64,000 nt of DNA from an uncultured Christensenella sp. (lineage in GTDB: Bacteria > Bacillota > Clostridia > Christensenellales > Pumilibacteraceae), in contig CAJTPT010000001.1 of NCBI GenBank assembly GCA_910578545.1, positions 62,001 through 126,000 of the forward strand, written 5' to 3'. A program made the translations under genes and the position numbers. Positions 23,535-33,900 of this stretch are shown here, piece by piece (the stretch's first letter is position 1; every line of letters starts with the position of its first letter). The notes under the pieces are model-generated. The model had not been told where the DNA came from. It did not search any database and saw only the letters and a list, made by a program, of their open reading frames with translations.

Positions 23535-25112
23535 TTATGCCTTGGGCCCTGCGGCGACGATGTTGTCGTCGAGGTTGTACTTTTTGATGTTTTCGGCAAA
23601 GTCGTGCGCAAGCTTTTTGGCAAGGCGGTCGTATTCCTTTTTGTCCTTCCAAACGTTCTTCGGGTTGAGAATGTTACTTTCCACGTTCGGGCAGGTCTTG
23701 GGTATGGCAAGACCGAAGAAGGGCTCTACCTCGTACTCGACGTCGGCAAGCGTGCCGTCAAGCGCGGCGGTGACTATTGCGCGGGTCGCGGGAAGGCTCA
23801 TGCGCTTTCCTACGCCGTAAGCGCCGCCCGTCCAGCCGGTATTGATAAGGTAAACGTCGGAGCCGTGCTTCTCGATTTTCTCGCCCAACAGCTTGGCGTA
23901 CTCGGACGACGGCAGGGGCATGAACGGTGCGCCGAAGCAGGTCGAGAACGTGCTTACGGGGTCGGTTATGCCGCGCTCGGTGCCCGCGACCTTGCTGGTG
24001 TAGCCGGACACAAAGTAGAACATAGCCTGTTCCTTGGTGAGCTTTGCGACGGGCGGAAGCACGCCGAACGCGTCGGCTGTAAGGAAGATAACGGTCTTGG
24101 GGTGCTTGCCGACAGACGGCACAACCTTGTTGGGAATAAAATCGATTGGGTACGAAACGCGGGTGTTTTCGGTAAGCGAGCGGTCTTTATAGTCGGGCTT
24201 GCGGGTTTCGGGGTCGATAACGACGTTTTCCACAAGCGCGCCAAAGCGTATTGCGCCGTAAATTTCGGGCTCGTGCTCTTGGCTGAGGTCGATGCACTTT
24301 GCGTAGCAACCGCCCTCGATATTGAATATACCGTCATCCGACCAGCCGTGCTCGTCGTCGCCGATAAGTCCGCGCTTGGGGTCTGCCGAAAGCGTGGTTT
24401 TGCCCGTGCCCGAAAGACCGAAGAACAGGGCGGTGTCGCCGCTTCCGTCAAGCGCCATGTTTGCCGAGCAGTGCATGCCCAAAACGCCCTTTTGCGGAAG
24501 CAGGTAGTTCATAAGCGAGAACACCGACTTCTTCATTTCACCGGCGTACTTGGAACCGACTACGAGAATAATCTTTTTGTTAAGGCACAAAAGGATAGCC
24601 GCCTCGCTGTTGGTGCCGCACTCTTTGGGATCGAGCTTCAGTCCGGGCACTGCGATAAGCGTGTAGTCCTCTTTAAAGCCTTTAAGCTCTTTGTCGGTGG
24701 GACGAATGAGCATGTTGTTCATAAATAGATTTTCGGACGCGTACTCGTTGATTACGCGCACCGAAACGCGGTACTTGGGATCGGCGCCCGCAAAGCCGTC
24801 GAACAAATAAACGTTTTTGCCCGAAAGGTACTCGCCTACCTTTTTGTAAATAAGCTCGAACTTATCGAGCGGGAACTTTTTATTCTCGGCGCCCCAGCCT
24901 ATCTTTTCGGACACGCCGGGCTCGTCGACGATAAAGCGGTCCTTAGGCGAACGGCCGGTGTACGCGCCCGTTTCCACAAGCAACGCGCCTGTGTCCATAA
25001 GCTTGCACGGCTCGGTTGCCAGGGCTTCCTCGGTCAACACCGCAGGACAAAGATTGCGTTCGACCTTTTTGGGATTTTTTATCCCGTACTTTTCAATTCC
25101 GTAGGTTTGCAT
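23535..25112 (-). CDS. pckA: Phosphoenolpyruvate carboxykinase (ATP)
   Basis: The 525-residue enzyme interconverts oxaloacetate plus ATP and PEP plus CO2 plus ADP. Signatures include TGRSPKDRFIV, the metal- and substrate-binding MHCSANMA, the kinase-1a loop FFGLSGTGKTTLSADP, the kinase-2 DDEHGWSDDGIFNIEGGCYAK, and the C-terminal NTGWTGGAYGVGKRM. The length is typical. AAGGAG precedes ATG. In fermenting gut anaerobes it often runs in the carboxylating direction, making ATP from PEP during succinate or amino-acid metabolism. The terminator follows immediately, so it is a one-gene unit. Confidence 0.97.
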   Translation of the reverse strand: MQTYGIEKYGIKNPKKVERNLCPAVLTEEALATEPCKLMDTGALLVETGAYTGRSPKDRFIVDEPGVSEKIGWGAENKKFPLDKFELIYKKVGEYLSGKNVYLFDGFAGADPKYRVSVRVINEYASENLFMNNMLIRPTDKELKGFKEDYTLIAVPGLKLDPKECGTNSEAAILLCLNKKIILVVGSKYAGEMKKSVFSLMNYLLPQKGVLGMHCSANMALDGSGDTALFFGLSGTGKTTLSADPKRGLIGDDEHGWSDDGIFNIEGGCYAKCIDLSQEHEPEIYGAIRFGALVENVVIDPETRKPDYKDRSLTENTRVSYPIDFIPNKVVPSVGKHPKTVIFLTADAFGVLPPVAKLTKEQAMFYFVSGYTSKVAGTERGITDPVSTFSTCFGAPFMPLPSSEYAKLLGEKIEKHGSDVYLINTGWTGGAYGVGKRMSLPATRAIVTAALDGTLADVEYEVEPFFGLAIPKTCPNVESNILNPKNVWKDKKEYDRLAKKLAHDFAENIKKYNLDDNIVAAGPKA

Positions 25113-25208
25113 ATTAACTCCTTTGGGCTCTCGCCCGATAAGATTTTTTATTTGTTTACTCTTACCCGATACCGACTCGTTTCGAACATATTGTCCGTGG
25201 GTAAGTTA

Positions 25209-26015
25209 TCAACACTTTCCGAGAATATTGCCGAGCTTAAACAGACCCGCCGCGCCCAATTCCTCGGCGCGCGCGTTGGGCGCGAACCCGAGCGATTTAA
25301 GACTGCCCTCTATGTCTTGTTTATTTATGCCCGCAGTCGTAAGATTGTTTACTAAAGTCTTGCGTTTTTGCGCAAAGCACAGCTTGATAAACGCATCAAG
25401 CTCGTCGGTAAGAACGGCGCCCTCTATGCGGTCGAGCCGAATGAGCGTGCTGTCCACCTCCGGCATAGGCGTAAAATCCCACGACTTTATGTCGCGTATT
25501 TTTTGCGGAACCGCAACCGCCTGCACGGACGCCGACAGCGCGCCGAAGTCGCTACCGCTAGTCGCGCAAATGCGATCGGCCACTTCCTTTTGCACGAGAC
25601 ATGTAATAGACCCGCACAAGGTCGACTTGAGAAACATGAATATAAGCGGCGTGGTTATATAATACGGAAGATTGGCGATTACTATGTACGGCTCGCCTAT
25701 AAGCATATCCACCGTTTCGATACCGAGTTCCAAAACGTTGTTGCTGAAAAGCCGCACGTTCTCGAACTCGCCGAGCGTTTCGTCGAGTATAGGGAACAGC
25801 GTTTCGTCAATCTCGAACGCACACAGTCCGCTCGCCCGCTTGGCTATCGCTCGCGAAAGCGTGCCCGCGCCCGCGCCGATTTCCACAACCAGCTTGCCGT
25901 CCGCGCCGCCTGCCGTCGCTATCTCGTCAAGCAAATCGTCGTCGAAAATGAAGTTTTGCCCGAACGCCTTTTTATATTTGAATTTGTGCTTTGTAAGCGC
26001 ACTTTCTATATCCAT
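25209..26015 (-). CDS. rsmA: 16S rRNA dimethyladenosine transferase (KsgA/RsmA)
   Basis: The 268-residue SAM-dependent methyltransferase dimethylates two adjacent adenosines near the 3' end of 16S rRNA. Motifs are FGQNFIFDD, the SAM loop VEIGAGAGTLSRA, FEIDE, the catalytic NLPYYITTP and the C-terminal FTPMPEVDST and FAQKRKTLVNNL. ATG 26015 gives the standard beginning MDIESALTKHKFKYKKAFGQNF; a TTG 36 nt upstream is also in frame. The ribosome site is weak. The transcript has a roughly 100-nt leader whose sequence recurs in the pfkA leader. An uncommon feature is its isolated position without the usual tatD and rnmV neighbours. Confidence 0.92.
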   Translation of the reverse strand: MDIESALTKHKFKYKKAFGQNFIFDDDLLDEIATAGGADGKLVVEIGAGAGTLSRAIAKRASGLCAFEIDETLFPILDETLGEFENVRLFSNNVLELGIETVDMLIGEPYIVIANLPYYITTPLIFMFLKSTLCGSITCLVQKEVADRICATSGSDFGALSASVQAVAVPQKIRDIKSWDFTPMPEVDSTLIRLDRIEGAVLTDELDAFIKLCFAQKRKTLVNNLTTAGINKQDIEGSLKSLGFAPNARAEELGAAGLFKLGNILGKC

Positions 26016-26046
26016 ATTATCCAGATTTTCCACAAATACCTTATAC

Positions 26047-26112
26047 CGCAATCACAGATTGCTTTACGGATTTCTTAACCGCTTATTAAGCACATTCGAT
26101 CTTGCGATATAT
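26047..26112 (-). promoter_or_regulatory. Conserved leader element upstream of rsmA (copy 1)
   Basis: Just after a promoter (TTGCTT 26151-26146, 17 nt, TATAAT 26128-26123) the leader contains a sequence repeated before pfkA. Read on the plus strand, the shared parts are CAATCACnGATTG (a small stem-loop) and TTAACCGyTT followed by AAGCnCnTTCGnTCTTG and GATAT. Here an extra 15 nt lie between the two blocks. Confidence 0.5.
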
Positions 26113-26218
26113 TCCATCATTGATTATACCACAAATCTCGCTCAAAAGCAAGCCAAAGAACGGCTCTTTGTAAAAGAAAAAAGTTGGACGGCTTGTTCGG
26201 TTTTGCAACTTATTTATC

Positions 26219-26320
26219 CGCGAGATCCTTCGAGTCGCACCGTTTGCCCGAGATGACAAAGGCATAAAAACCGCCCACTCTGTTTATCATGCCGAGGAGC
26301 GAAGCATCCCGCGGACAAAA
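26219..26320. repeat. Fragments of the dispersed intergenic repeat
   Basis: GAGATCCTTCGAGTCGCACC...GAGATGACAAAGGCA and ATGCCGAGGAGCGAAGCATC resemble the GTCATnCCGAGCGnAGnGAAGnATC family seen in other gaps. I see no gene in 26130-26374. Confidence 0.35.
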
Positions 26321-26374
26321 TACAAACGCAAAAAGAAAAGTCAGGCATTACACCCGACAATTCCAAATGCTTAA

Positions 26375-27928
26375 TTACTTCTTTCCGGCGCCGAACGGAT
26401 TTTTGGAGACCGACTGCGTAATGCGGATAAGTCCGCGTTTTACGAGCGCGTCGTTCGACCTGTACGGCGACGTGTAGTCGACCGGTCGACGATCGGTACG
26501 CACTGCGCCGTTTTCCTGCATAACGATATCGATAAGCTGTTTTGCATACGCCGTGCGCCTATCGCTTTTTACGCGAAACAACAGCGGGGTCTTGCGGCGG
26601 CTTGCCGTTTCGGACAGGTTTTCCACGTTATACTTGGTGTTGTCAAACCGCGTGGGGTCGGCGGCGAGATACAGGCACAAGGTCTTGCCGCGAACGGTAA
26701 ACATTGCGACCGTCTTCCTGCCGATAACAAAGGCTTCGCGCTTCCAGCTTACGCGGTTTTTCACGCCCTTGTAGTTGAGCATGTAGTTTTTCAGCTCGGA
26801 ATAGCGCGCCTTTAACGCGTCGTCTGCCTGAATGATCCTCGCGGTAAAGCTTCGGTCAAAGACCATGCGCCCCTCCGGCGTTTCAAACTCTATGTCATCC
26901 TCGTCGTTCTCTTCCCTGTCGCCGTGATCCGTAGGCTCGCCGTCAAACGTTTCCTCGACGGTAAGCTCGGGCTCGGGCTCCGGTTCCGCCTCGGGCGCTT
27001 CGCCAAGCACCGTTATGCGAATCATGTCCGCTACAAAAAGCTCGTCGGGCGTCTTTTGCGAAAAATCGTATTCTACGCGTTGCGGCTCGCCAAGCACTAT
27101 AGTATTGGCGTCGGCAAGCTGAATGAGCAGGTACTTTGCGTATTCCATGCGCCGCGCCGAGGTCAATCGATACAGTAACGGCGTTTTGGCAAACCGCTTT
27201 TTGTCCGACTTGTCTATGCCGCGATACTTAGTTTCCTCGTATTCCTTGGGGTCGAGCGCGAACGCGACGCACAGCGTTTTGCCGCGGAACAAGATTATGC
27301 CGAGCGTCATGCGCCCTTTGTAAATGCGCTGTTGGCGGAAGCTCGACTTGATCTTGACGCCCTTGTACTGCGCAAGCTCGCCGATAAGCTCGAGGTACCG
27401 ATTTTTGACCTCGTCGTCCGCGGCGAGAAGCTTTGCCTCAAAGCCCTGCGTGTAGCGCACGTAGTAACGCTTCCTGTCGTACTCGTCGCCGAGATAGCCG
27501 AGCTTGCGGCGGGTGTATTCGGACATGTCCGCGACGGCAAGGATTTCCGCCTTGGCGGGATCCTCGTCGACTTCGCCCGTATTTTCGGGCACGCCGTCGT
27601 CGCTGTCGTCATCGTCGCCGTCGTCGACCTCGTCCTCTTCATCCTCGGGCGCTTCCTCTTGCTCGGCCGCCTTTTCCGCCCTGTGCATAGGGGGCTGTGC
27701 GCCTTCCTCGAGCGCGCCGTCGTCCGTTATGTGTTTGAGCTTTTCCAAAAGCGAATCGCGTTTTTGCTGTAGCTGCGAGGTACAAAGCTTGCGCTCTTTC
27801 CTGCGTCTGAATATAACAAACAGCGATATGTTTGCGATAATGAGAAGTCCGATCAATACACCGACCACTATCATTGCCGCGACCTGTCCGGGCGAAAAAA
27901 TCGACCCGGCTAAAAACGTTGCGTTCAT
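26375..27928 (-). CDS. Membrane-anchored cytosolic protein with a duplicated unknown domain
   Basis: The 517-residue protein has one membrane helix near the N-terminus (VAAMIVVGVLIGLLIIANISLFVIF) followed by RRRKERK, so the bulk faces the cytoplasm. A very acidic linker (runs of Glu and Asp) leads to a domain of about 120 residues that occurs twice, at about 155-300 and 365-500. Each copy shows F.AKL or FTARI, AD..K.RY.EL, YKGVK, RGKTLC and DP followed by TKY, then KTPLL.R..S.RR..YAK. I have no name for this domain. Its ATG overlaps the stop of the giant MBG protein by 1 nt (TAATG), so they are translationally coupled and probably act together. Confidence 0.8.
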   Translation of the reverse strand: MNATFLAGSIFSPGQVAAMIVVGVLIGLLIIANISLFVIFRRRKERKLCTSQLQQKRDSLLEKLKHITDDGALEEGAQPPMHRAEKAAEQEEAPEDEEDEVDDGDDDDSDDGVPENTGEVDEDPAKAEILAVADMSEYTRRKLGYLGDEYDRKRYYVRYTQGFEAKLLAADDEVKNRYLELIGELAQYKGVKIKSSFRQQRIYKGRMTLGIILFRGKTLCVAFALDPKEYEETKYRGIDKSDKKRFAKTPLLYRLTSARRMEYAKYLLIQLADANTIVLGEPQRVEYDFSQKTPDELFVADMIRITVLGEAPEAEPEPEPELTVEETFDGEPTDHGDREENDEDDIEFETPEGRMVFDRSFTARIIQADDALKARYSELKNYMLNYKGVKNRVSWKREAFVIGRKTVAMFTVRGKTLCLYLAADPTRFDNTKYNVENLSETASRRKTPLLFRVKSDRRTAYAKQLIDIVMQENGAVRTDRRPVDYTSPYRSNDALVKRGLIRITQSVSKNPFGAGKK

Positions 27929-30900
27929 TATTCCGACCCTCCTTCGTTACCTTCGTTGTTTGCTTCGTCCGCCTTTTCGCTCTCGGCTTGCTCGGTTTGA
28001 GCCTCGCCGCTTGTCGGCTCGGCTTGCGCCGCCGCCTGATTTTCGCCCATTTCTATATCGCGCATGGCGTCTTCGGTCACGCGCCTTCTGCGTTTGACCA
28101 TCAGGAACTGAACGGCTATAAGCGCACCTCCGACGACGGCAAGCGCAACAAGCACAGATATGATTGCGGCAAAAACCGAATCCGCGCCGACTATCGACCA
28201 TTTAATGGTGAACGGTTGATCGCCCCCGTCTGCCCACTCGTAGTTTTTGGTGTCCTTAAGCGTTATCTTGGCAACAAAGTTACCGCCGTAGCTGTAAGCG
28301 TTGTTCTCAATCGCCATGATCGACGAATCGAAGCCTATCGGCAAGTAAACTATAGTATTGCCGTTTACAATCTTGGTACTGCTGTCGTGCGTGGGCTTTG
28401 CCACCTTTTTACGCGCTACGGTCCACTCGAGAACTAACGTGCCGTCGTCATCCGTATCGCCTGCGCTCCAGCAATAGTTTCGTGCGTTAAACAACGAGAC
28501 GGATATTCTGTATACGTCGGCGTCGTGAGCGAACACAGTTACGTTTTCGCCGAGCGACTGAATACTTCCGTCATAAACGATTTGCATCAACTGAGGGTTA
28601 AACCCGATTATCGCGGAAGCAAGGTCGCTACCCGTGTAAACGTCGTTTTTGCCGTTACCCGCGGTGATTATAGTCAGCGACGGGGATACGACCACACGCC
28701 GCGTTATATCGAAAGCAACGGGCGCGCTTACAAACTCTATGTAGTTTTTGGATTCCTCTACGAACACGCGCACGTAGTACGTGCCGGCATTGCCGTTTTC
28801 GGGAACTGCCGACGTATAGCTCACGCCGTCCGCCGAGTATTGATAGGTAATGCGCTCGCCCGACTTGACGACGGCCGACGGCGAGTTAACGCCCGCGTCG
28901 TAGTCGCCGTACTGCCAACCGCGTATGGATAGCGCGCCTTCGAGAGCGTCGGCAATCTTGTCTATAATAAAGGTAAGCGAGAAGCTTGTCGCGTCGGTCG
29001 CGCTCCAACGGTAGTTGTCGGAATCGACGAGCGTAAGCCAAACGTCGTTGCTTCCCGCGTCGGTAAATGTAGCGGCGGCAACGGTGTAAATGCCCGAGCC
29101 GTACACATTATCCTTAACGACGGGGGTAAGCGGCTTGCCGGTGTATGGCTGATTTGCAATCGACAGCTTGGTTACGTCGATCGCCTTTTTGGCGATTGTA
29201 AACTCGACGAAAGCCGATCCGACAAGCGTATAGTTGTCGTTAACGCCGACGAGCGTCGCAACGTAATTGCCCGCCGCGGTAGGCGCGGTGTTGCCTACGT
29301 AGTCCACGCCGCCGAAGCTTCTGCCCGTATAGGTAAACGACAGCTTAAGATCTTTGCGCACCTTGTCGATATCCACTCCATCGACGTCGCATGTAATCAC
29401 GCCCATCGTCGCGCCGACGATACCGCTGTCGCCGTAAGTGAGCCCCGTCTGCTCGGTAAGCGCTACCGAGATAGTGAGCTGTTTGACGGTGTAAACGCCG
29501 CGATTAAACTGAACGACATTGTAATTGCTGTTTTTGTAGCTTGCCGCCGTTATCCAATACTGACCGTTAACGCCGCTGTCGCCCGTCGCGTCGGTGGTAA
29601 ACACAATGCCGAGCACGGACTTATCGTCGCCGACGCCGAGGTTGGAAACGGTATAGCCAACGCCTGTCACGTCCGGCGTGACGGTATAGTAGCCGGACAG
29701 ACTCCCTATCGTGACCGTAACGTCGCGCTTGACTATAGTAAGCGGTCCGGCAACGGCTTTGATCACGTAGTTATTGCCCGCGTCGAGACCGAGCACAACG
29801 CCGTCGTCGTCGTGGTCGAGGCTGATATAGTACTCGCCGCCCACAACAAGCTTTCCGTAGTCGTCTAACGGCACCGCTTTGAGCTTATTCGGGATTTCGG
29901 TTTCCTTGTTGCCGTAAAGCAAGCCGTCTACTACGTACTTGAATTTATCGACTGTCCACTCGTCTCCGTAAACGAGAGTATAGTACGCGGTAGCCGTAAC
30001 TTCCTTTTTATTTATCACAAGTGAGGAAACGGTCGCCTTGTCTGTGAAGTTGGCGTTACCGTCCGATACGACCGCCTTGAGCCAATACTCGTCCGCATCG
30101 GACGGAATGGCTCGCACCCAACTCGAGTCGTTCACCGACGGAGTGTCGCTTGTCGATTTAACCATGTAGTAGTATGTAACGTTACCCTCGTATCCCGCCT
30201 TAACGGTAGCGGTCGCTCTCGAAAATTCCTGACCGTACGTGAGAGTAACAACGGTCGGCATAGATATATACGGATTGGCGTAGTCGATTTCCGCAGTATC
30301 CTTGCCTATCGTCCAGGTGTGCGTCCACACGCCGTCAGCAACGCCGCCGACGGTATCCGCCCACTTGTAGTTAGCCGGATCGACAAGCCTAAAGCTAATC
30401 GTATAATCGTCGGCATAGGTGGCAAAGAAGGTACTGCCGTTTGCGTTTTGCACGGACGAGCCGTCGTACGACGCGCGCACGATGGACAGGTCGTATTCAA
30501 ACACGAGCTGTTGGCTTTGACCGTTGTAAACGGACGGTTGCTCTCCTACAATCGTCGGCGCAACAGCCGCCTTTTGCTTTACTTGAAACACGAAGTACTT
30601 GGATTGCGACGACGCGGGATGGAACGCATAAAGCACGTAATATCCCGCGTCGAATGACGAGAGCGCTTTTAGCGTGTCGTACTTAAGTCCGCTTAGCTCG
30701 GCGTAATCGAAGCCGCCAAAGTCGTCGCCCTTGTTTATAAAGTTCGAGATATTGGAAATATCGGTAACCTTGCCGTATGTAAACACAAGCTGATTATTAT
30801 CTATCTTGTTTTCCCCTACAAAAACGACGGGGTCGGACGGCGTGTCGCGGTAAATGAAGTCGGCCATCTTGACTGTCATTACAACGTTCTCGCCCGAAAC

Positions 30901-33900
30901 TATGAACGAGCTTATAACCGCACTGCCGTTTTTACTTTCAAACTCGTAATTGCTTGTTGCGGAATCTTTAAGCTTGAAGTTAATTACGTACGTGCCATAC
31001 TCGGCGCCGAAGTAAACGGTAAGCCCGCCGTTCTCGCCGAACGTGTAATATTCGGTAGCCGACGTTGCGTCCTTATCGACGGGTCGTCCGCCGCCGCCGT
31101 ACTGCGCCGTAAACATAAACGAATTAATTACCATAATATCGTTTACGTAATTTTGAATAGTGTTTTCAAACGAGCTTTCCGTGTCGGCGGCGATTTGAGT
31201 ACGCGCCCACACAAGATCGGCGTCCGATAGAATGCGCTTGGTTACGCTAAACGGAAGGGTCGCGGACAGCCCGCCGGCAAAGGTATAGTTCCCGTTTGCC
31301 GCGAGTGCGACGGTTACCTTGTAATCGCCGACAACCGTCGGAGCCGCGCCCGCCACCTGATAACTGCCCAATCTGTTGGTGTTGTAGGAAAGCGTAAATC
31401 CGCTCGGTCTGTAATTGACGTTTATGTTTTGCGAATTTGTCGAGGAACCGCCGACTGCGCCGAACGTGATAACCGCTTCGTGCGATTTGCCGTAAATGCC
31501 GTCGTGGTAGCCGTCCGCCGCTTTTTCAAAAACCTGATTGACAGTGGAAGCTTCGATTGCGAGCTTGGAAATATTAAGCGTTGCGGTCTTGTACGCCGTA
31601 ATTTCGTAGTTTTCAAACTCGACCGCGCCGCTTCCCGACAACGGCGTTACCGCTATGGACACTACGTACGTTTCCTGCGTGGTGCTATCCCACGCCGCAT
31701 ATGCCTTAACGCCGCACATTACAGTGTAAGCGAGCTTGTTGTTACCGAGTATTTCGGCAAACAGCTCGCCGTTTTTCATGCCGTCCACAGCATAGCTAAG
31801 CGTGCCGCCGTTTTCATACTCGAGCGCAACGGCGCTTCCGTACACTACAGTATACGCCGCCGCGTTATTGCCGCTTTTGACGTTAGCGTACAACGTGAGC
31901 GGCGCCTTTTTAATCATGAATACGGGCGCGTCGGGCGCGGAGTATTCTATGCGGTTTTGCTTGACGCCGTCCGCCGTCTTACTGGTTATAAAGTTGATAC
32001 GATAGTTAGCGGCGTCGCTGTACACCGTCATACCGTAACCCGACGAGGTAACGCTTACCGCGTTGACTGGCAAGGACAGCTTAACGCCGAGATCGGCAAG
32101 TCCGTCGCCCGACGCGCCGAATGTAGCCGCGCCGTCGACCTTGATAAACTTTCCGAGGTTGTTTGCAAGCTGTTCGTTGAGCCGCGTCTGCGTATCCGAC
32201 TGAACGCCCCGATAGTAACACCATGCCTCGGCGTTGTGCGCGGTATCGTCGCCTGAGTTTGCGGCATCGTAACCGACGATCGTAACAGTCACGTTGCGGC
32301 GCACAACGGTAAGCGTTGCGGCAACAGCGTTGATTCTTACGTTGGTTGTTTCGTTGCAAACGGGAATAATCGTCGTTGTGGAAGTACCCGCGGCTGTCTT
32401 AGCCGTATAATTTGTCGAAGTAAACGTTACGGGATTGTCTTGAATATACTTGGCAAGCGTTTCGGGCGTAAGCGTTTCGCTTTCGCCGTTTTCGCTTACT
32501 ACCGAACTCGACGTGTAACTGAATCCGCCGAAGCGATCCGCCGTGTACGTAGCGGGCAGAGTCGTGCCGTACTCTATCGTCGTATTATCCGCGGTAAGCG
32601 TAAGAGTCGTGCGGTATATTTCAAAGTTAAACGACATCGCGCCCGCCGTGTAGTTGTGGTTTTCGGTAAACGCGTAGGCGGTGTATCTGCCAATGTTAAC
32701 TACGCCCTCGCTGCCGAATCTGTTTGCCGAATCGCCTCTGAGCGAGTAAGTAAAGCTTATCTCTATATTGGGGTTATCGGTAAACTGCGCCTTGTAATAG
32801 TTGGGCGCGCCGCTGTAGTACCTGCTCTCGACCTCGGTTTCGCCCACCATGTGGAACACGCCAATGTCCTCAATAGAGAACGTCGCTTGCTTGATCGTGT
32901 ATTTGCCCGCGTTGTTGGCGCCGCTTTGCAGGATAGCGCCGTCGCGCGTGTCATTCATAGCGCATGAAGCAAACTTAATGATATAATTCTTTTTGGCAAA
33001 ATCGCTTGCGTACTTTGCATAAATCGAATATCCGCCGATAACTCCGTCGTTGTAAATAACGTCGTTGGTCTTTACAAAGCTGTCGCTGTTTGTAAGCGCG
33101 TCCGTGAACAGCTTGATAATCGGCTGATTGACGTTGTTGTAAATGCCGAGCGACGGGATTTCCACGTCATAGAACAAGGTAGAGCCGACTATCCTGAAAG
33201 TCAAAACTTGCGGCGTTTCGCCGTTTTGCAGGTTGTACGTATTCTCTTTGTCGTCTATTGTAACGGTCACCTCACGCGGCGTAACGGTAAGAGTCGCGTT
33301 GACGTAAGCGACGGTATAGTTGACCGACTGTCCGCCCATAACAAAGACAGTATAAGTACCCACCTCTTTACCCGCTACGTAATCGGTTGTAATGTTAAGC
33401 GTATCGCCTATCGCGTCGGTAATGGTATCGACGGTCGCACCCGCCGCCGTGCTGTTGAGCACGAGCCCGTCGTACTTGCCGACCAACGCGCCGTCGGCTA
33501 CCTTGTCGCCGAACATAACGGTCACGTCGGAAGCGGTGACGGTAAGATTGCGCTTGGCAACCTTAAACGCCCAGGTCTTGGAAAGCGCGTCGTAGTTGTT
33601 GTCCTGCGGCATGGTTACGCTTAGTCTGTAATACCCCGCCTTAAACGCGCCGCCGTTAAATCCGTCCTCGAATACCAGTCCCGCCGTCGTACGCGTAAGC
33701 ACGTTGGTATAGGTTCCGTTGATCGTTGCCGAATACGAAAGCCTTACCGTAAGCACGTTGACCGAGCCGTCGGAAAGACGGGTAAACTCGGCTTGCGGCT
33801 CGGTGATCGCTTGGTCGCCGTCCTTGTTGTAGCCGTCGGCCGAGTTTGTGCCGAACAGACCGTACACCCACGCGGCGTCGCCGTCGGCGATTGCCGCAAC

